Shown: positions 1 through 8,110, counted from the stretch's first letter. The stretch: 64,000 nucleotides of DNA from Geomonas sp. RF6 (GCF_021044625.1 NZ_CP087999.1:2866001-2930000); one strand, 5' to 3'. Notes: a model not told the origin generated them from the sequence alone. Translations and numbers: made by a program.

Positions 1-1
1 C

Positions 2-370
2 TTCCTGATCTCCTCCACCGTCGTGGGCATCATCGCGCAGCGCCTCCTGCGCAAGATCTGCCCCAACTGCAAGAGGGAGCGGGAGCTCTCCGCGGAGGAG
101 GGTGAGTACCTGCAGTTGACGGGGGCGCGCGCGATCTGGTTCGGGGCAGGGTGCACCGAATGCCGCGGCACGGGGTACCGCGGGCGCACCGGGATCTTCG
201 AGGTCCTCGATGTGAACGAAGGGGTGAAGGCGGTACTTTCGGACCGGATGGCGCTGGAGGAGCTGCAGGCGGTCGCGCGCCGCGACGGCATGATCACCCT
301 GCGGGAGCAGGCGGTGCGCAAGATGCTGGAAGGGATCACCACCTACGAGGAAGTCGTTTCCGTCACCTAG
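2..370 (+). CDS. GspE/PilB-family secretion or pilus ATPase, C-terminal fragment
   Basis: This is the last ~122 residues of a hexameric traffic ATPase that powers type II secretion or type IV pilus assembly at the inner membrane; its start lies left of the window. Visible are the conserved AQRLLRKIC segment and the zinc-ribbon-like CPNC...CTEC pair (CPNCKRER, then GCTECRGTGYRGRTGIFEVL) that marks GspE and PilB C-terminal domains, followed by the usual helical tail. The closing EEVVSVT resembles the EVLRVT ending common in GspE, but GspE and PilB cannot be separated from this part. The Walker motifs are outside the window. It ends just before a palindromic repeat. Confidence 0.9.
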   Translation, partial: FLISSTVVGIIAQRLLRKICPNCKRERELSAEEGEYLQLTGARAIWFGAGCTECRGTGYRGRTGIFEVLDVNEGVKAVLSDRMALEELQAVARRDGMITLREQAVRKMLEGITTYEEVVSVT

Positions 371-394
371 CGCGGTGCGGCAGCGGAGATGTGA

Positions 395-482
395 CATGTA
401 GGCCGGGATAAGCGGAGCGTTTCCGGCAATCCGTTGGAGGGCAGGCACCGCCGCCGGGAACCCCTGCGGCGTATCCCGGCCG
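395..482. repeat. REP-like palindromic element, copy 1
   Basis: An imperfect inverted repeat starts with TGTAGGCCGGGATAAGC and closes with GTATCCCGGCC, so it can fold into one long hairpin. The left arm, including GCGTTTCCGGCA, matches the arms of the element at 4880-4982. It sits directly after the stop codon of the secretion ATPase gene. It belongs to the 360-base gene-free stretch 371-730, whose remainder holds only the msrA promoter and no credible gene. Confidence 0.7.
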
Positions 483-655
483 ACGACCGCACTCCCTTAT
501 TTGTTAATGTGAATTGCAGCTTTTCAAGCCCCCCTTTCTCCCCCCTCCGGCGACTCCCCGCCGCAGCGTTTTGCGAGCTGGCGGAAGTTCACCCTGTCAT
601 TACAGCCCCTTCACTCTTCCTCCCGTATGTTGAAAAGCAGCTACGGCACCACCGG

Positions 656-685
656 TTGACATACAAAATTAAAGAACAATAATTA
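656..685 (+). promoter_or_regulatory. Sigma-70-type promoter for msrA
   Basis: TTGACA at 656-661 and TAATTA at 680-685 are separated by 18 bases, in an AT-rich patch of an otherwise GC-rich region. Transcription would start near 692, leaving a ~40-base leader before msrA at 731. Confidence 0.6.
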
Positions 686-730
686 GATTGCAACGGTTTG
701 TGGCTAGAACAGGCTTGAGGGGGAGACACT

Positions 731-1324
731 ATGATGGGTGAACTTCTTTTCGATCCTTTCGTCTGGGGAGCGGCGGCACTCCTTTCACTGGACGGGCCGC
801 ACCCCCTGGAGACGGCAACCTTTGCAGGTGGCTGTTTCTGGTCCATGGAACCGGTCTTCGATCACCTCCCGGGGGTCGTGTCTGTAACCCCGGGGTACAC
901 CGGGGGGCGCACGGAAGAGCCGACCTACGAGGAGGTCTCCTCCGGCCGCAGCGGACATGTGGAAGCGGTGCAGATCCTCTATGACCCGAAGCGCACCAGC
1001 TACGGCAAGCTGCTGGAGGTCTTCTGGCGAAACATCGACCCCACCGTGAAAAACCGGCAGTTCTGCGACGTCGGCCCCCAGTACCGCAGCGTCATCTTTT
1101 TCGAGACGGAGGCGCAAAGGCGCCTTGCGGAACGCTCGCGCGAGGCTCTGGAGCGCGCCGGACTCTTCGACGGCAGAATCCTCACCGAGATTATCCCTGC
1201 ACGCGCATTTTATCCTGCCGAGGATTACCACCGGCAGTTCTACAGGAAGCACCCCACCAGATACGCCCAGTATTGGCACGGTTCCGGACGGGAGAAGCGC
1301 CTGAGCGAGCTGTGGGGGGAGTAG
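731..1324 (+). CDS. msrA: Peptide-methionine (S)-S-oxide reductase MsrA
   Basis: Reduces the S-epimer of methionine sulfoxide in proteins, a repair step after oxidative damage. The catalytic cysteine is Cys35 in the family motif GCFW, here followed by SMEPVFD. A second cysteine, Cys112 in NRQFCDVGPQYRS, is the only other one and is the likely resolving residue; the C-terminal cysteines of E. coli-type MsrA are absent. At 197 residues it is of normal length. The start has GAGGGGG upstream; an ATG one codon later is equally possible. The N-terminus (residues 9-20) is hydrophobic but lacks a positive n-region, so export is uncertain. Monocistronic, with its own promoter. Confidence 0.95.
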   Translation: MMGELLFDPFVWGAAALLSLDGPHPLETATFAGGCFWSMEPVFDHLPGVVSVTPGYTGGRTEEPTYEEVSSGRSGHVEAVQILYDPKRTSYGKLLEVFWRNIDPTVKNRQFCDVGPQYRSVIFFETEAQRRLAERSREALERAGLFDGRILTEIIPARAFYPAEDYHRQFYRKHPTRYAQYWHGSGREKRLSELWGE

Positions 1325-1352
1325 CCGCCTCATCCCATTAAAAGGCCCAGCC

Positions 1353-1380
1353 TTTACAATTCACTTTTCTCACCTAAAAT
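1353..1380 (+). promoter_or_regulatory. Promoter of the mlaEFD-tolC operon
   Basis: TTTACA (1353-1358) and TAAAAT (1375-1380) with a 16-base spacer. Initiation would fall near 1386-1388. A GTG start at 1388 would then be leaderless, which favours the downstream TTG at 1415 as the mlaE start. Confidence 0.6.
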
Positions 1381-1414
1381 CTCTAGCGTGCTATTTCCTT
1401 CGCTGGAGGGGCCT

Positions 1415-2185
1415 TTGTCAAACTTCGTGGTAAATCTAGGCGCCTTCGTCCTGACCCGCCTGGAAGCGCTGGGGAGGATCTTCAGCTTCCTCCTCTACGC
1501 CTTTTACTTCTCCCTCCCCTCATTGAAGAAGCCGGTCCACATCCTCAAGCAGATAAATTTCATCGGAGCCCGGTCGACCCTCGTTATCATCCTGACCGCC
1601 TCTTTTACCGGCATGGTGCTCGGCCTTCAGGGGTACTACACCCTTTCCAAGTTCGGGTCGGAGGGGCTCCTCGGCTCTGCGGTGGCGCTCTCCCTGATCC
1701 GCGAACTCGGGCCGGTCCTCTCCGCCCTCATGGTCACCGGTCGCGCAGGGAGCGCCGTGGCGGCGGAGATAGGAATAATGCGGATAACAGAGCAGATAGA
1801 CGCCCTGGAAACGATGGCGCTGGAGCCCTTCAGGTATCTCGTTTCCCCGAAGCTCCTCGCCTCGATCCTGGCGCTTCCCCTCCTTTGCTCCATTTTCGAC
1901 GTGGTGGGGATTGCCGGAGGATACCTCGTGGGGGTGAAGCTCCTGGGGGTGAATCCGGGGGCGTATATGGGAGAGATGGAAAAGAGCGTCGAGTGGAAGG
2001 ACGTCTACTCCGGGTTCATCAAGTCGATCTCCTTCGGGGTGATCATAGCGTGGGTCTGCTGCTTCAAGGGGTACTACACCGGGCACGGTGCGGAGGGGGT
2101 GGCGAAGTCGACCACCTCGGCGGTCGTCACCTCCAGCGTCCTCATCCTGGTCTGGGACTATTTCATCACCTCCATCCTCCTGTGA
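1415..2185 (+). CDS. mlaE: MlaE/YrbE-family ABC transporter permease
   Basis: Inner-membrane permease of an MCE-type (Mla) phospholipid transporter. The sequence shows several hydrophobic helices and the family's conserved core SLIRELGPVLSALMVTGRAG followed by E-I-G and the EQIDALE segment near the middle, which contacts the ATPase. I start it at TTG 1415 because GGAGG lies five bases upstream and the promoter at 1353-1380 predicts an mRNA beginning near 1387; this gives 256 residues, the usual size. A GTG in the same frame at 1388 would add nine residues. The gene is followed after nine bases by its ATPase. Membrane topology is inferred from hydropathy by eye. Confidence 0.92.
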   Translation: MSNFVVNLGAFVLTRLEALGRIFSFLLYAFYFSLPSLKKPVHILKQINFIGARSTLVIILTASFTGMVLGLQGYYTLSKFGSEGLLGSAVALSLIRELGPVLSALMVTGRAGSAVAAEIGIMRITEQIDALETMALEPFRYLVSPKLLASILALPLLCSIFDVVGIAGGYLVGVKLLGVNPGAYMGEMEKSVEWKDVYSGFIKSISFGVIIAWVCCFKGYYTGHGAEGVAKSTTSAVVTSSVLILVWDYFITSILL

Positions 2186-2194
2186 GAGTGCGGC

Positions 2195-2941
2195 ATGCTC
2201 ACCCTGAAAGGTGTCACCAAAAGATTCGGCGCCCAGGTCGTCCTCGACGAGATCGACCTGGAGATCCCGACGGGAAAGATCACCTCCATCATCGGCCCTT
2301 CCGGTGAGGGGAAGAGCGTCCTTCTAAAGCACATGATCGGGTTGTTGCGCCCCGACCGCGGCAGCGTTCTCGTGGACGGCGAGGATATTGCGAAGCTGAA
2401 CCGGCGCAAGCTGAACAAGATGCGTGAGCAGTTCGGGATGCTCTTTCAGAATGCGGCCCTCTTCGACTCCATGACCGTGTACGAAAATGTAGCATTTCCC
2501 CTGGAGGAGAAGACGGCCCTCCCGGCACGGGAGATCCGGGAACGGGTGCACCAGGCGCTGGCGACAGTGGGGCTGCCGGGAGTGGAGCGGAAGTATCCGG
2601 ACGAGCTTTCGGGGGGGATGAAAAAGAGGGTGGGGCTGGCGAGGGTATTGGTGATGAACCCGCGCATCATCCTCTTCGACGAGCCCACCACCGGGCTCGA
2701 CCCGATCATTTGCAGCGCGATTCACCACATGATCCGGGAAACCCATGAGAAGTTCGGCTTCACGGCGGTAGTGGTTTCACACGAGATACCGGAGATCTTC
2801 GACATCTCCGACCGGGTGGCGGTGCTGCACCGTGGCAAGATCGTGGCGGTCGGCCCCCCGGAGGCGATCGAGCTTTCCCCCGACCCGGTGGTGCGCCAGT
2901 TCATCAGCGGGAGCCTCGATGGCCCGATACGCGTAGCCTGA
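2195..2941 (+). CDS. mlaF: MlaF-family ABC transporter ATP-binding protein
   Basis: Cytoplasmic ATPase that drives the MCE lipid transporter. All ABC motifs are readable: Walker A GPSGEGKS (residues 34-41), signature LSGGMKKR (about 139-146), Walker B ILFDEPTTGLDP (about 160-171) and the switch histidine in VVVSHEIPE. The GEGKS form of Walker A and the GGMKKR signature are typical of MlaF rather than of importers of sugars or amino acids. 248 residues, close to the family length. It follows mlaE by nine bases and precedes the MCE protein by 28, so the three form one transcription unit. Confidence 0.95.
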   Translation: MLTLKGVTKRFGAQVVLDEIDLEIPTGKITSIIGPSGEGKSVLLKHMIGLLRPDRGSVLVDGEDIAKLNRRKLNKMREQFGMLFQNAALFDSMTVYENVAFPLEEKTALPAREIRERVHQALATVGLPGVERKYPDELSGGMKKRVGLARVLVMNPRIILFDEPTTGLDPIICSAIHHMIRETHEKFGFTAVVVSHEIPEIFDISDRVAVLHRGKIVAVGPPEAIELSPDPVVRQFISGSLDGPIRVA

Positions 2942-2969
2942 ATGGGATGGAGGGAAATGCGGGTGACCT

Positions 2970-3422
2970 ATGGAAAGAAGAAACCTTGAACTGACGGTGG
3001 GGATATTCGTTCTGATCGGCATTCTTTGCCTCGCCTATCTTTCGTTGAAGCTCGGAAAGGTGGAGCTTCTGGGGGGGGACCACTACCAAGTGGCTGCGGA
3101 CTTCGACTCGGTATCCGGTCTGAAGTCGGGGGCGTCGGTGGAGATCGCGGGGGTCCAGGTCGGGACGGTGGAGAGGATAGGGCTCGACCCGAAAGGGAGC
3201 GGCAGGGCCCGCGTCTACCTGAAGGTGCAAAGCGGCATCAAGCTCCAGGAGGACGTCATCGCCTCGATACGCTCCCGCGGCATCATCGGAGACAAGTTCG
3301 TCCTCCTTCAGCCCGGCGGGTCCGACACCGTGCTGAAGCCGGGGGGGAGGATACGTGAGACAGAATCGGCGGTCGATCTGGAGGAACTGCTCAGTAAATA
3401 CATACATGGCCAGGTGAAATAG
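2970..3422 (+). CDS. mlaD: MlaD-family MCE domain protein
   Basis: Periplasmic substrate-binding ring subunit, anchored by one N-terminal transmembrane helix (about residues 9-27, after MERRNLELTVG). A single MCE domain follows, with the typical VSGLKSGASVEIAGVQVGTV and GIIGDKFVLLQPG segments. At 150 residues it is a compact MlaD-type protein with one MCE domain, not a multi-domain PqiB/LetB type. E. coli MlaD forms a hexamer between MlaFE and the periplasm, and the same role is inferred here. The downstream neighbour is a TolC-like outer-membrane channel rather than MlaC. Confidence 0.93.
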   Translation: MERRNLELTVGIFVLIGILCLAYLSLKLGKVELLGGDHYQVAADFDSVSGLKSGASVEIAGVQVGTVERIGLDPKGSGRARVYLKVQSGIKLQEDVIASIRSRGIIGDKFVLLQPGGSDTVLKPGGRIRETESAVDLEELLSKYIHGQVK

Positions 3423-3455
3423 CCTGCGGGTACCCTGGTCACTGGAGGAGGCGAC

Positions 3456-4862
3456 ATGATGCGGAAAAAGATCCATTTGCTGTCGCTCAGGAACGTGATC
3501 TCCCACTTTGCGGTACGCGGCTCTGGCGGTGCGGGACTCGTTGCCGTCGGCATTTTGCTCATCCTGCCGGCTCTCGCGGGGGCACAGGGGGGGCATCCCC
3601 TGACACTCGACGAAGCGGTGCGGCGTGCGCTGGCGAACGCCCCGGAACTCGGGGAGGCGCAATCGGACATTGATCTCATGAGCGCGAAGCTTGCCGAGGC
3701 GAAGGGGTATCGTTTTGCGAAGATCGACTTCCTCGGGCTCACAGGGCCGGTACCGCGCGCCCGCGGCAACCAGGTCTCCTCTCCGGACACAGGCTCCGAG
3801 CTGAACCATCTCGGCTGGTTCGAGCGGGGAGACGTCACCCTTGTGCAGCCGATCTACACCTTCGGGAAGATCAGCAACGCCATGACCGCCGCGACCCACG
3901 GGGTGAAGGTGGAGCAGGCCCGCAGGGAACAGCGGCGCAACGAGATCGCCCTGAAGGTGAAGGAGTATTATTACTCCGTGCTCCTCGCGCGGGAGATGAA
4001 GGAGGTTCTGTGCGAGGTTCGGGAGGACCTGAACAAGGCGCGCGATACGGCTCAGAAGCTCCTGGCGAAGGAATCGGAAAACGTCGAGGAGGCGGATCTT
4101 TTCAAGCTCGCCGCCTTCAACGGAGAGGTGGGAAACTATCTGGCGCAGGCGGAGAAGGGTGAGACCCTGGCGCTTTCGGCGCTTTCGGTGCGGATGGGGG
4201 GAACGACCGACGTGGTCCCCGACCTCGGCGACCAGCGCCTCGCCCTCGTTGATGTTCCTCTGGAGCGGTTCGAGGCGTATGCCGAGCGGGCGAAGCAGCA
4301 GCGTCCCGAGTTCAAGCAGGTAAGTGAAGGACTGCAGGCGAGGAGCGCTCTGGTGGAGGGGGCGAAGGCAGCCCGCTACCCCGACCTCTTTCTCGGCGGC
4401 TACCTCTCCGCGGCCTATGCCTCGCAGCGCGACAAGGTGAACAACCCGTGGATCCAGGACAACTTCCGGCACTTCTGGGGGGGGGTCGCGCTGGGGATCA
4501 AGTGGGGGCTCGACTTCGGCATCAGTTCCGCAAAGATCGCGCAGGAGCAGGCTCAATACGAGAAACTCCTCTCCACGAAAGCCTTTGCAGAGGAAAACAT
4601 CCCCCTGCAGATCAGGAAATATTACGACGAAGGGGTGCAGGCGCGGACCGCCCTGGCGGAGACGAAGAGCGGCTATGAAAACTCGAAGAAGTGGGCGGTG
4701 ACGTCCTCTTCAAACTTCGACTTCGGCATCGGCCCGGCGAAGGACATATTCGATTCGCTGCAGCAGTACGCGAAGATGCGGGCGGCGTACTTCCAGGCGA
4801 TCTACGACTACAACATGGCCATCGCCAACCTGTGCTACGCCACCGGGGAATCGCCGCTGTAG
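3456..4862 (+). CDS. TolC-family outer-membrane protein
   Basis: Predicted outer-membrane trimeric channel. An N-terminal signal sequence (about residues 1-44, hydrophobic core GLVAVGILLILPALAGA) precedes two outer-membrane-efflux repeats, each mainly alpha-helical with coiled-coil character; the start of the first (HPLTLDEAVRRAL) is a classic TolC-family opening. Length 468 fits. It has a strong GGAGG site and lies 33 bases after mlaD in the same direction. No membrane-fusion protein or RND pump gene is nearby, so the likely partner is the MCE transporter just upstream, with a role in moving lipid or another hydrophobic substrate across the envelope. The substrate is unknown. Confidence 0.88.
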   Translation: MMRKKIHLLSLRNVISHFAVRGSGGAGLVAVGILLILPALAGAQGGHPLTLDEAVRRALANAPELGEAQSDIDLMSAKLAEAKGYRFAKIDFLGLTGPVPRARGNQVSSPDTGSELNHLGWFERGDVTLVQPIYTFGKISNAMTAATHGVKVEQARREQRRNEIALKVKEYYYSVLLAREMKEVLCEVREDLNKARDTAQKLLAKESENVEEADLFKLAAFNGEVGNYLAQAEKGETLALSALSVRMGGTTDVVPDLGDQRLALVDVPLERFEAYAERAKQQRPEFKQVSEGLQARSALVEGAKAARYPDLFLGGYLSAAYASQRDKVNNPWIQDNFRHFWGGVALGIKWGLDFGISSAKIAQEQAQYEKLLSTKAFAEENIPLQIRKYYDEGVQARTALAETKSGYENSKKWAVTSSSNFDFGIGPAKDIFDSLQQYAKMRAAYFQAIYDYNMAIANLCYATGESPL

Positions 4863-4879
4863 GTGAAGGTGATCATGTT

Positions 4880-4982
4880 AAAATGTAGGCCGGGATAAGC
4901 CTCCGGCGTTCCCGGCAGATCCGGCGGCCCTTTTGCTGCCGGCGCTGCCGGAAACGCTTCGCTTATTCCGGCCTACATTTTT
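4880..4982. repeat. REP-like palindromic element, copy 2; possible bidirectional terminator
   Basis: A near-perfect inverted repeat: the 21-base outer arms, beginning AAAATGTAGGCCGG on the left and ending CCGGCCTACATTTT on the right, differ at one position, with further pairing inside (CCGGCAG against CTGCCGG). It lies between the convergent ends of the tolC-like gene and the flavin reductase gene. A-rich and T-rich flanks could let the hairpin end transcription from both sides. The arms match the repeat at 395-482. Confidence 0.8.
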
Positions 4983-4999
4983 CTCTCTCTGATTCCTCT

Positions 5000-5602
5000 T
5001 TACGAAGTCGGCGCCGCCAGCTTCTTCCCGAGTAGCGCCGCCTTCCTTCTCGCCCCTTTCCCGAGCTCCTGATCCTTCTGCCGGGCGCTCAGCCCGATGA
5101 ACAGAACCCCCACCGTCTTCGCCCCCATGAGATTAGCCACCTGCTTCAGCGTCTTTACCAGCTTCGTGCAGAGTCGCGCCACGACGGCCGGTGCGGCGGA
5201 GGAGGCAACGACGACGGCGCGCTTCGTTTTCGGCAACTTGCGCATCTTCGGCCCGGCGTTCCCCCACGGCCAGTAGGCGTAGCATACGAGGCGCTCGATG
5301 AAGCGCTTGGTGATGGCGGTGACGGTCCAGAAGTTCATGGGGGAGGCGAGGATGATCCCGTCGCTCGTCTCCAGCTGATCGAGTATCCCCGACATTTCGT
5401 CGGCAAGGGGACAGCTGCCGCGCATGCCGTCCGGGTTTTGGGTGCAGACGCGGCAGTTGGTGCAGAATTCGATGTGGGTGTCGGTGAGGTAGATCTTCGC
5501 GACCTGCGCACCCTCCGCCGCAGCCGAGGCAAGAATCTCATCGACGGCGCTGTCGATGATGTGCCCCTTGCGGTAGCTCCCTACGATTGCAGTGATTTTC
5601 AT
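5000..5602 (-). CDS. Flavodoxin-fold NAD(P)H-dependent FMN reductase with Fe-S-type cysteine motif
   Basis: Predicted cytoplasmic flavin oxidoreductase. The N-terminus MKITAIVGSYRKGHIID is the FMN-phosphate loop of the flavodoxin-like NADPH-dependent reductases, and LASPMNFWTVTAITKRFIER is the second FMN-contact region. Cys47, Cys50, Cys53 and Cys64 form CX2CX2CX10C, like the compact cluster motif of archaeal and bacterial iron-sulfur flavoproteins, so a [4Fe-4S] cluster is possible but unproven. The start at 5602 is set by a GGAGGGGGC site; an open frame continues upstream but is not needed. 200 residues. It follows def by 64 bases on the same strand. The substrate cannot be predicted. Confidence 0.85.
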   Translation of the reverse strand: MKITAIVGSYRKGHIIDSAVDEILASAAAEGAQVAKIYLTDTHIEFCTNCRVCTQNPDGMRGSCPLADEMSGILDQLETSDGIILASPMNFWTVTAITKRFIERLVCYAYWPWGNAGPKMRKLPKTKRAVVVASSAAPAVVARLCTKLVKTLKQVANLMGAKTVGVLFIGLSARQKDQELGKGARRKAALLGKKLAAPTS

Positions 5603-5666
5603 GCCCCCTCCACTAATAGCGAAAACGCATTCCACGGCTGCGGCCTCGCGCCCAGCGAAGCCTCCG

Positions 5667-6197
5667 CTAGGCGGCATTCATCATCAGGTGCAGATATTCC
5701 TTCTCCATGACCAATTCGCGCGGGTCGGTGCGGTCGAGGAAGACTACCCCCTGCAGGTGGTCGTACTCGTGCTGGAATATGCGCGCCACGAACCCTTCGA
5801 GCTCTGCTTCCCGCGTTGTACCGTCCGCTCCGAGAAAGGCGACGCGAATCGACTTGTGCCTCGGCACGAAGCCGCGGATGCCGGGGATGCTGAGGCATCC
5901 CTCCCACCCCTTTTCCATCTCCTCCGAGCCCCACAGGAGCTTCGGGTTCATCATGATTATGGGGTCCATTTCCGATGCATTGGGATAGCGCGGGTTGGGG
6001 CGCGGAGCAATGATAAAAAGCTGGACCGACTCGTGCACCTGCGGCGCCGCGAGCCCGACCCCGTTTGCATCGACGACGGTCAGGAGCATATCCTCCACAA
6101 GTGAGCGGATCTCCGGTGCCGCATGATTTTCCACTTGGGCCGCGACCTTGCGCAACACCGGCCGCCCGAGCTGTGCAATCTGGCGGATGATGGCCAT
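5667..6197 (-). CDS. def: Peptide deformylase
   Basis: Removes the formyl group from the N-terminal methionine of new proteins. All three active-site motifs are present: GVGLAAPQ (46-53), EGCLS with metal ligand Cys101 (99-103), and QHEYDHLQG with ligands His143 and His147 and catalytic Glu144. The 176-residue product starts at MAIIRQIAQL; GAGGAG lies just upstream, and longer in-frame extensions are not supported. It is not next to fmt, its frequent partner; the neighbours are a flavin reductase downstream and a MuiA-like gene upstream, 118 bases away. Confidence 0.95.
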   Translation of the reverse strand: MAIIRQIAQLGRPVLRKVAAQVENHAAPEIRSLVEDMLLTVVDANGVGLAAPQVHESVQLFIIAPRPNPRYPNASEMDPIIMMNPKLLWGSEEMEKGWEGCLSIPGIRGFVPRHKSIRVAFLGADGTTREAELEGFVARIFQHEYDHLQGVVFLDRTDPRELVMEKEYLHLMMNAA

Positions 6198-6315
6198 CTG
6201 GGTTCTCCTCTTGATTGATCCCCCCGGAGCGCTGGTTCCAGGTTGGGGGAGATACCGGGGAATGTACGACTCTCCCATCAATAGTAAGGCTTGAGCGCCT
6301 CGATTACCACACCCC

Positions 6316-7965
6316 TTACAAGCCGACAACCTCCCGGTCTTTAGGGTATTCCACCACGATATCGAAGGTAAGCTCCTTCTTCTCGCCGGCCCGCAGCGGG
6401 ATTTTCCAGACCAGCGTCCCGTCCGGACGCGTCTCCGATGGAGGCACACTCGGCTTGTCGAGCGATACCTTGATCTCCTGATCCCCCGAAAGGGGGAGCT
6501 GGTCGTGTATGGTGATCGTCTCCGCCTCCTTGCGGAAGTTCTGTACCTCGATCCGGTAGCGGTAGGTCTGCCTGCTCTTCCCGAAGATCCCGGCCTCCTT
6601 GTGGCTCTTCAGCTCCTCGCGCTTTACCGTGACCTGCTCGTCGGTGCCGAAGAAGAGGTCGAACTTCTCGCCGGGGGCGATCTTCTTGAGCCACGAGCTG
6701 CCGGTGTAGTTTCCGCCGGTGAAGGTGTTCACCTTGCCGGGGAGGAGGGGGTACTCCAGCTTGTTCACGATCTCCGACTTGAGGTACGCCGTCGGCGCCA
6801 GCTTCGGGACGGCGAGGAACTCGAGCGCCACCGGGAGCTTTTCGGTGGCGACGACCGTGCCGTGTTCGCTGCCGTCGGAAGGGATGCTGACGGGGCGCGG
6901 GATGCGGAAGGTCACCGAGGTACGCTCCTGGGCCACTTCAGCCGTCTCGTACCGGGCCGGTGCCGAGGGCGCCGCCTGCGGCGCCGGGAGGGCGGAGCCC
7001 ACGCGGAAATCCTCGGCACGTGCGGCTTTTGCCATGCCGCCGTCGTACAGCGGCACCGGGGGCGGGGGGGGGCGATAAAAGGAGATATGCCAGGGAGGGA
7101 GCTCCGGTGGTGCGCCGCCGAGTGCTGGGCGTGCGGTGGAGAGGGTGAGGGCGACATCCTGCCAGTCCTCACCGGTCTGCTGGCGTACCACCCCCCGAAA
7201 GACAAGGTCGGCCTCTTTCCCGTCCGCCCCGAGCCGGACGTCGTAGGCCGGCTCCCATCCCCCCTGCGGCACGATGCTGGAGAGCTCGAGGCAAAGGTTT
7301 CCGGCGCGAGAGACTTCGAGCGCCACCTGCACCGTCTTCGACTCCTTCGCCTGCGAGCCGATAGCCTCGTCCCGCTGACGGCGCAGAGCGTCGATCCGCT
7401 CCTTGAGCTGACGCTTCTCCTCGTCGACATCGCGGGCCTGCTCTTCAACCTTGGCGACGCCGCTCCCGACAAAGGAGAGCGCTTCATTGAGCTCCCCCGT
7501 GGTCGGCTTCCCGGCCGCGAGCTCCTTGGAGATGCGGTCTCCCCAGGCCACCCTTATGGAGTCGATAAAGCCGCGCTGCGACGCCAGCGCCGCCTTCCGG
7601 GCGTCGATACTTCCGATTTTCCGCTCCAGCGCCCTGATCTCTTGCTCGAGCTCCTTTGCGCGCTTTTCCGGGACCTGCTCCGCGAAGGCGCGCTTCACCT
7701 CCACGCCGACGATGGTAACCGATGCGCTCCCCGTGCCTGTTACGCGCACCGAGTCGTCCTGCACGAGAACGGGGAGGCGGCTGAAGTCGACGAGGTAGCT
7801 TCCGGGCTTGAGCGAGAGGGTGGCGCTTCGGGTGGTCATGGCGCGGTCGGGGTAGACGGTGACGGCGCTGATGCGATGCGGTGCCTCGAGGCGCTCTGTT
7901 GCGGCAGCCGAAGCGAAAGAGGGGAGGAGAAGAGAAACCAGCAACAACAAGGATCGCAGACGCAT
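6316..7965 (-). CDS. MuiA-family exported protein (DUF4140/DUF4139)
   Basis: A secreted protein of the mucoidy-inhibitor A-like family. The signal peptide is clear (MRLRSLLLLVSLLLPSFASA, cleavage after about residue 20). The N-terminal domain opens with ISAVTVYPDRAMTTR, the DUF4140 hallmark, followed by a coiled coil (about 95-190, rich in E, K, R) and the beta-rich DUF4139 domain, which includes the segment W-E-P-A-Y-D-V-R and ends in the V-V-E-Y-P-K-D region. 549 residues matches the family. Its biochemical role is not established; it was named from a Rhizobium protein affecting mucoidy. Good GAGGAG site upstream. Confidence 0.85.
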   Translation of the reverse strand: MRLRSLLLLVSLLLPSFASAAATERLEAPHRISAVTVYPDRAMTTRSATLSLKPGSYLVDFSRLPVLVQDDSVRVTGTGSASVTIVGVEVKRAFAEQVPEKRAKELEQEIRALERKIGSIDARKAALASQRGFIDSIRVAWGDRISKELAAGKPTTGELNEALSFVGSGVAKVEEQARDVDEEKRQLKERIDALRRQRDEAIGSQAKESKTVQVALEVSRAGNLCLELSSIVPQGGWEPAYDVRLGADGKEADLVFRGVVRQQTGEDWQDVALTLSTARPALGGAPPELPPWHISFYRPPPPPVPLYDGGMAKAARAEDFRVGSALPAPQAAPSAPARYETAEVAQERTSVTFRIPRPVSIPSDGSEHGTVVATEKLPVALEFLAVPKLAPTAYLKSEIVNKLEYPLLPGKVNTFTGGNYTGSSWLKKIAPGEKFDLFFGTDEQVTVKREELKSHKEAGIFGKSRQTYRYRIEVQNFRKEAETITIHDQLPLSGDQEIKVSLDKPSVPPSETRPDGTLVWKIPLRAGEKKELTFDIVVEYPKDREVVGL

Positions 7966-8067
7966 GGAGGTGCTCCTCTTGGTGGTGGTACAGGTATGTG
8001 TGTGGCAGGGGTGCTGCTTGCGCTGGCGCCGGTTGCGGGAGCCGAAGGGTGCGGCGGTGGAACTGCT

Positions 8068-8104
8068 CGTGGGGACGCCCCGGGAGGCGTCCCCACGTCT
8101 TTTT
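8068..8104 (+). terminator. Perfect 12-bp hairpin followed by a T-run on the plus strand
   Basis: The stem CGTGGGGACGCC (8068-8079) pairs with GGCGTCCCCACG (8086-8097) around a 6-base loop; TCTTTTT follows. The genes on both sides (serA, muiA-like) run on the minus strand, where the hairpin is not followed by a U-tract. It may still stop or stabilise the serCA transcript, or block antisense transcription entering serA. Confidence 0.5.
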
Positions 8105-8110
8105 GTGATG

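Noticed and set aside
434..682. 82-codon frame in the gap before msrA
   Set aside because: Begins in the palindromic repeat, overlaps the msrA promoter, has no ribosome site, and looks like translated non-coding DNA.
2904..4556. 550-codon minus-strand frame opposite mlaD and the tolC-like gene
   Set aside because: No ribosome site, odd composition, and it covers two well-supported plus-strand genes.
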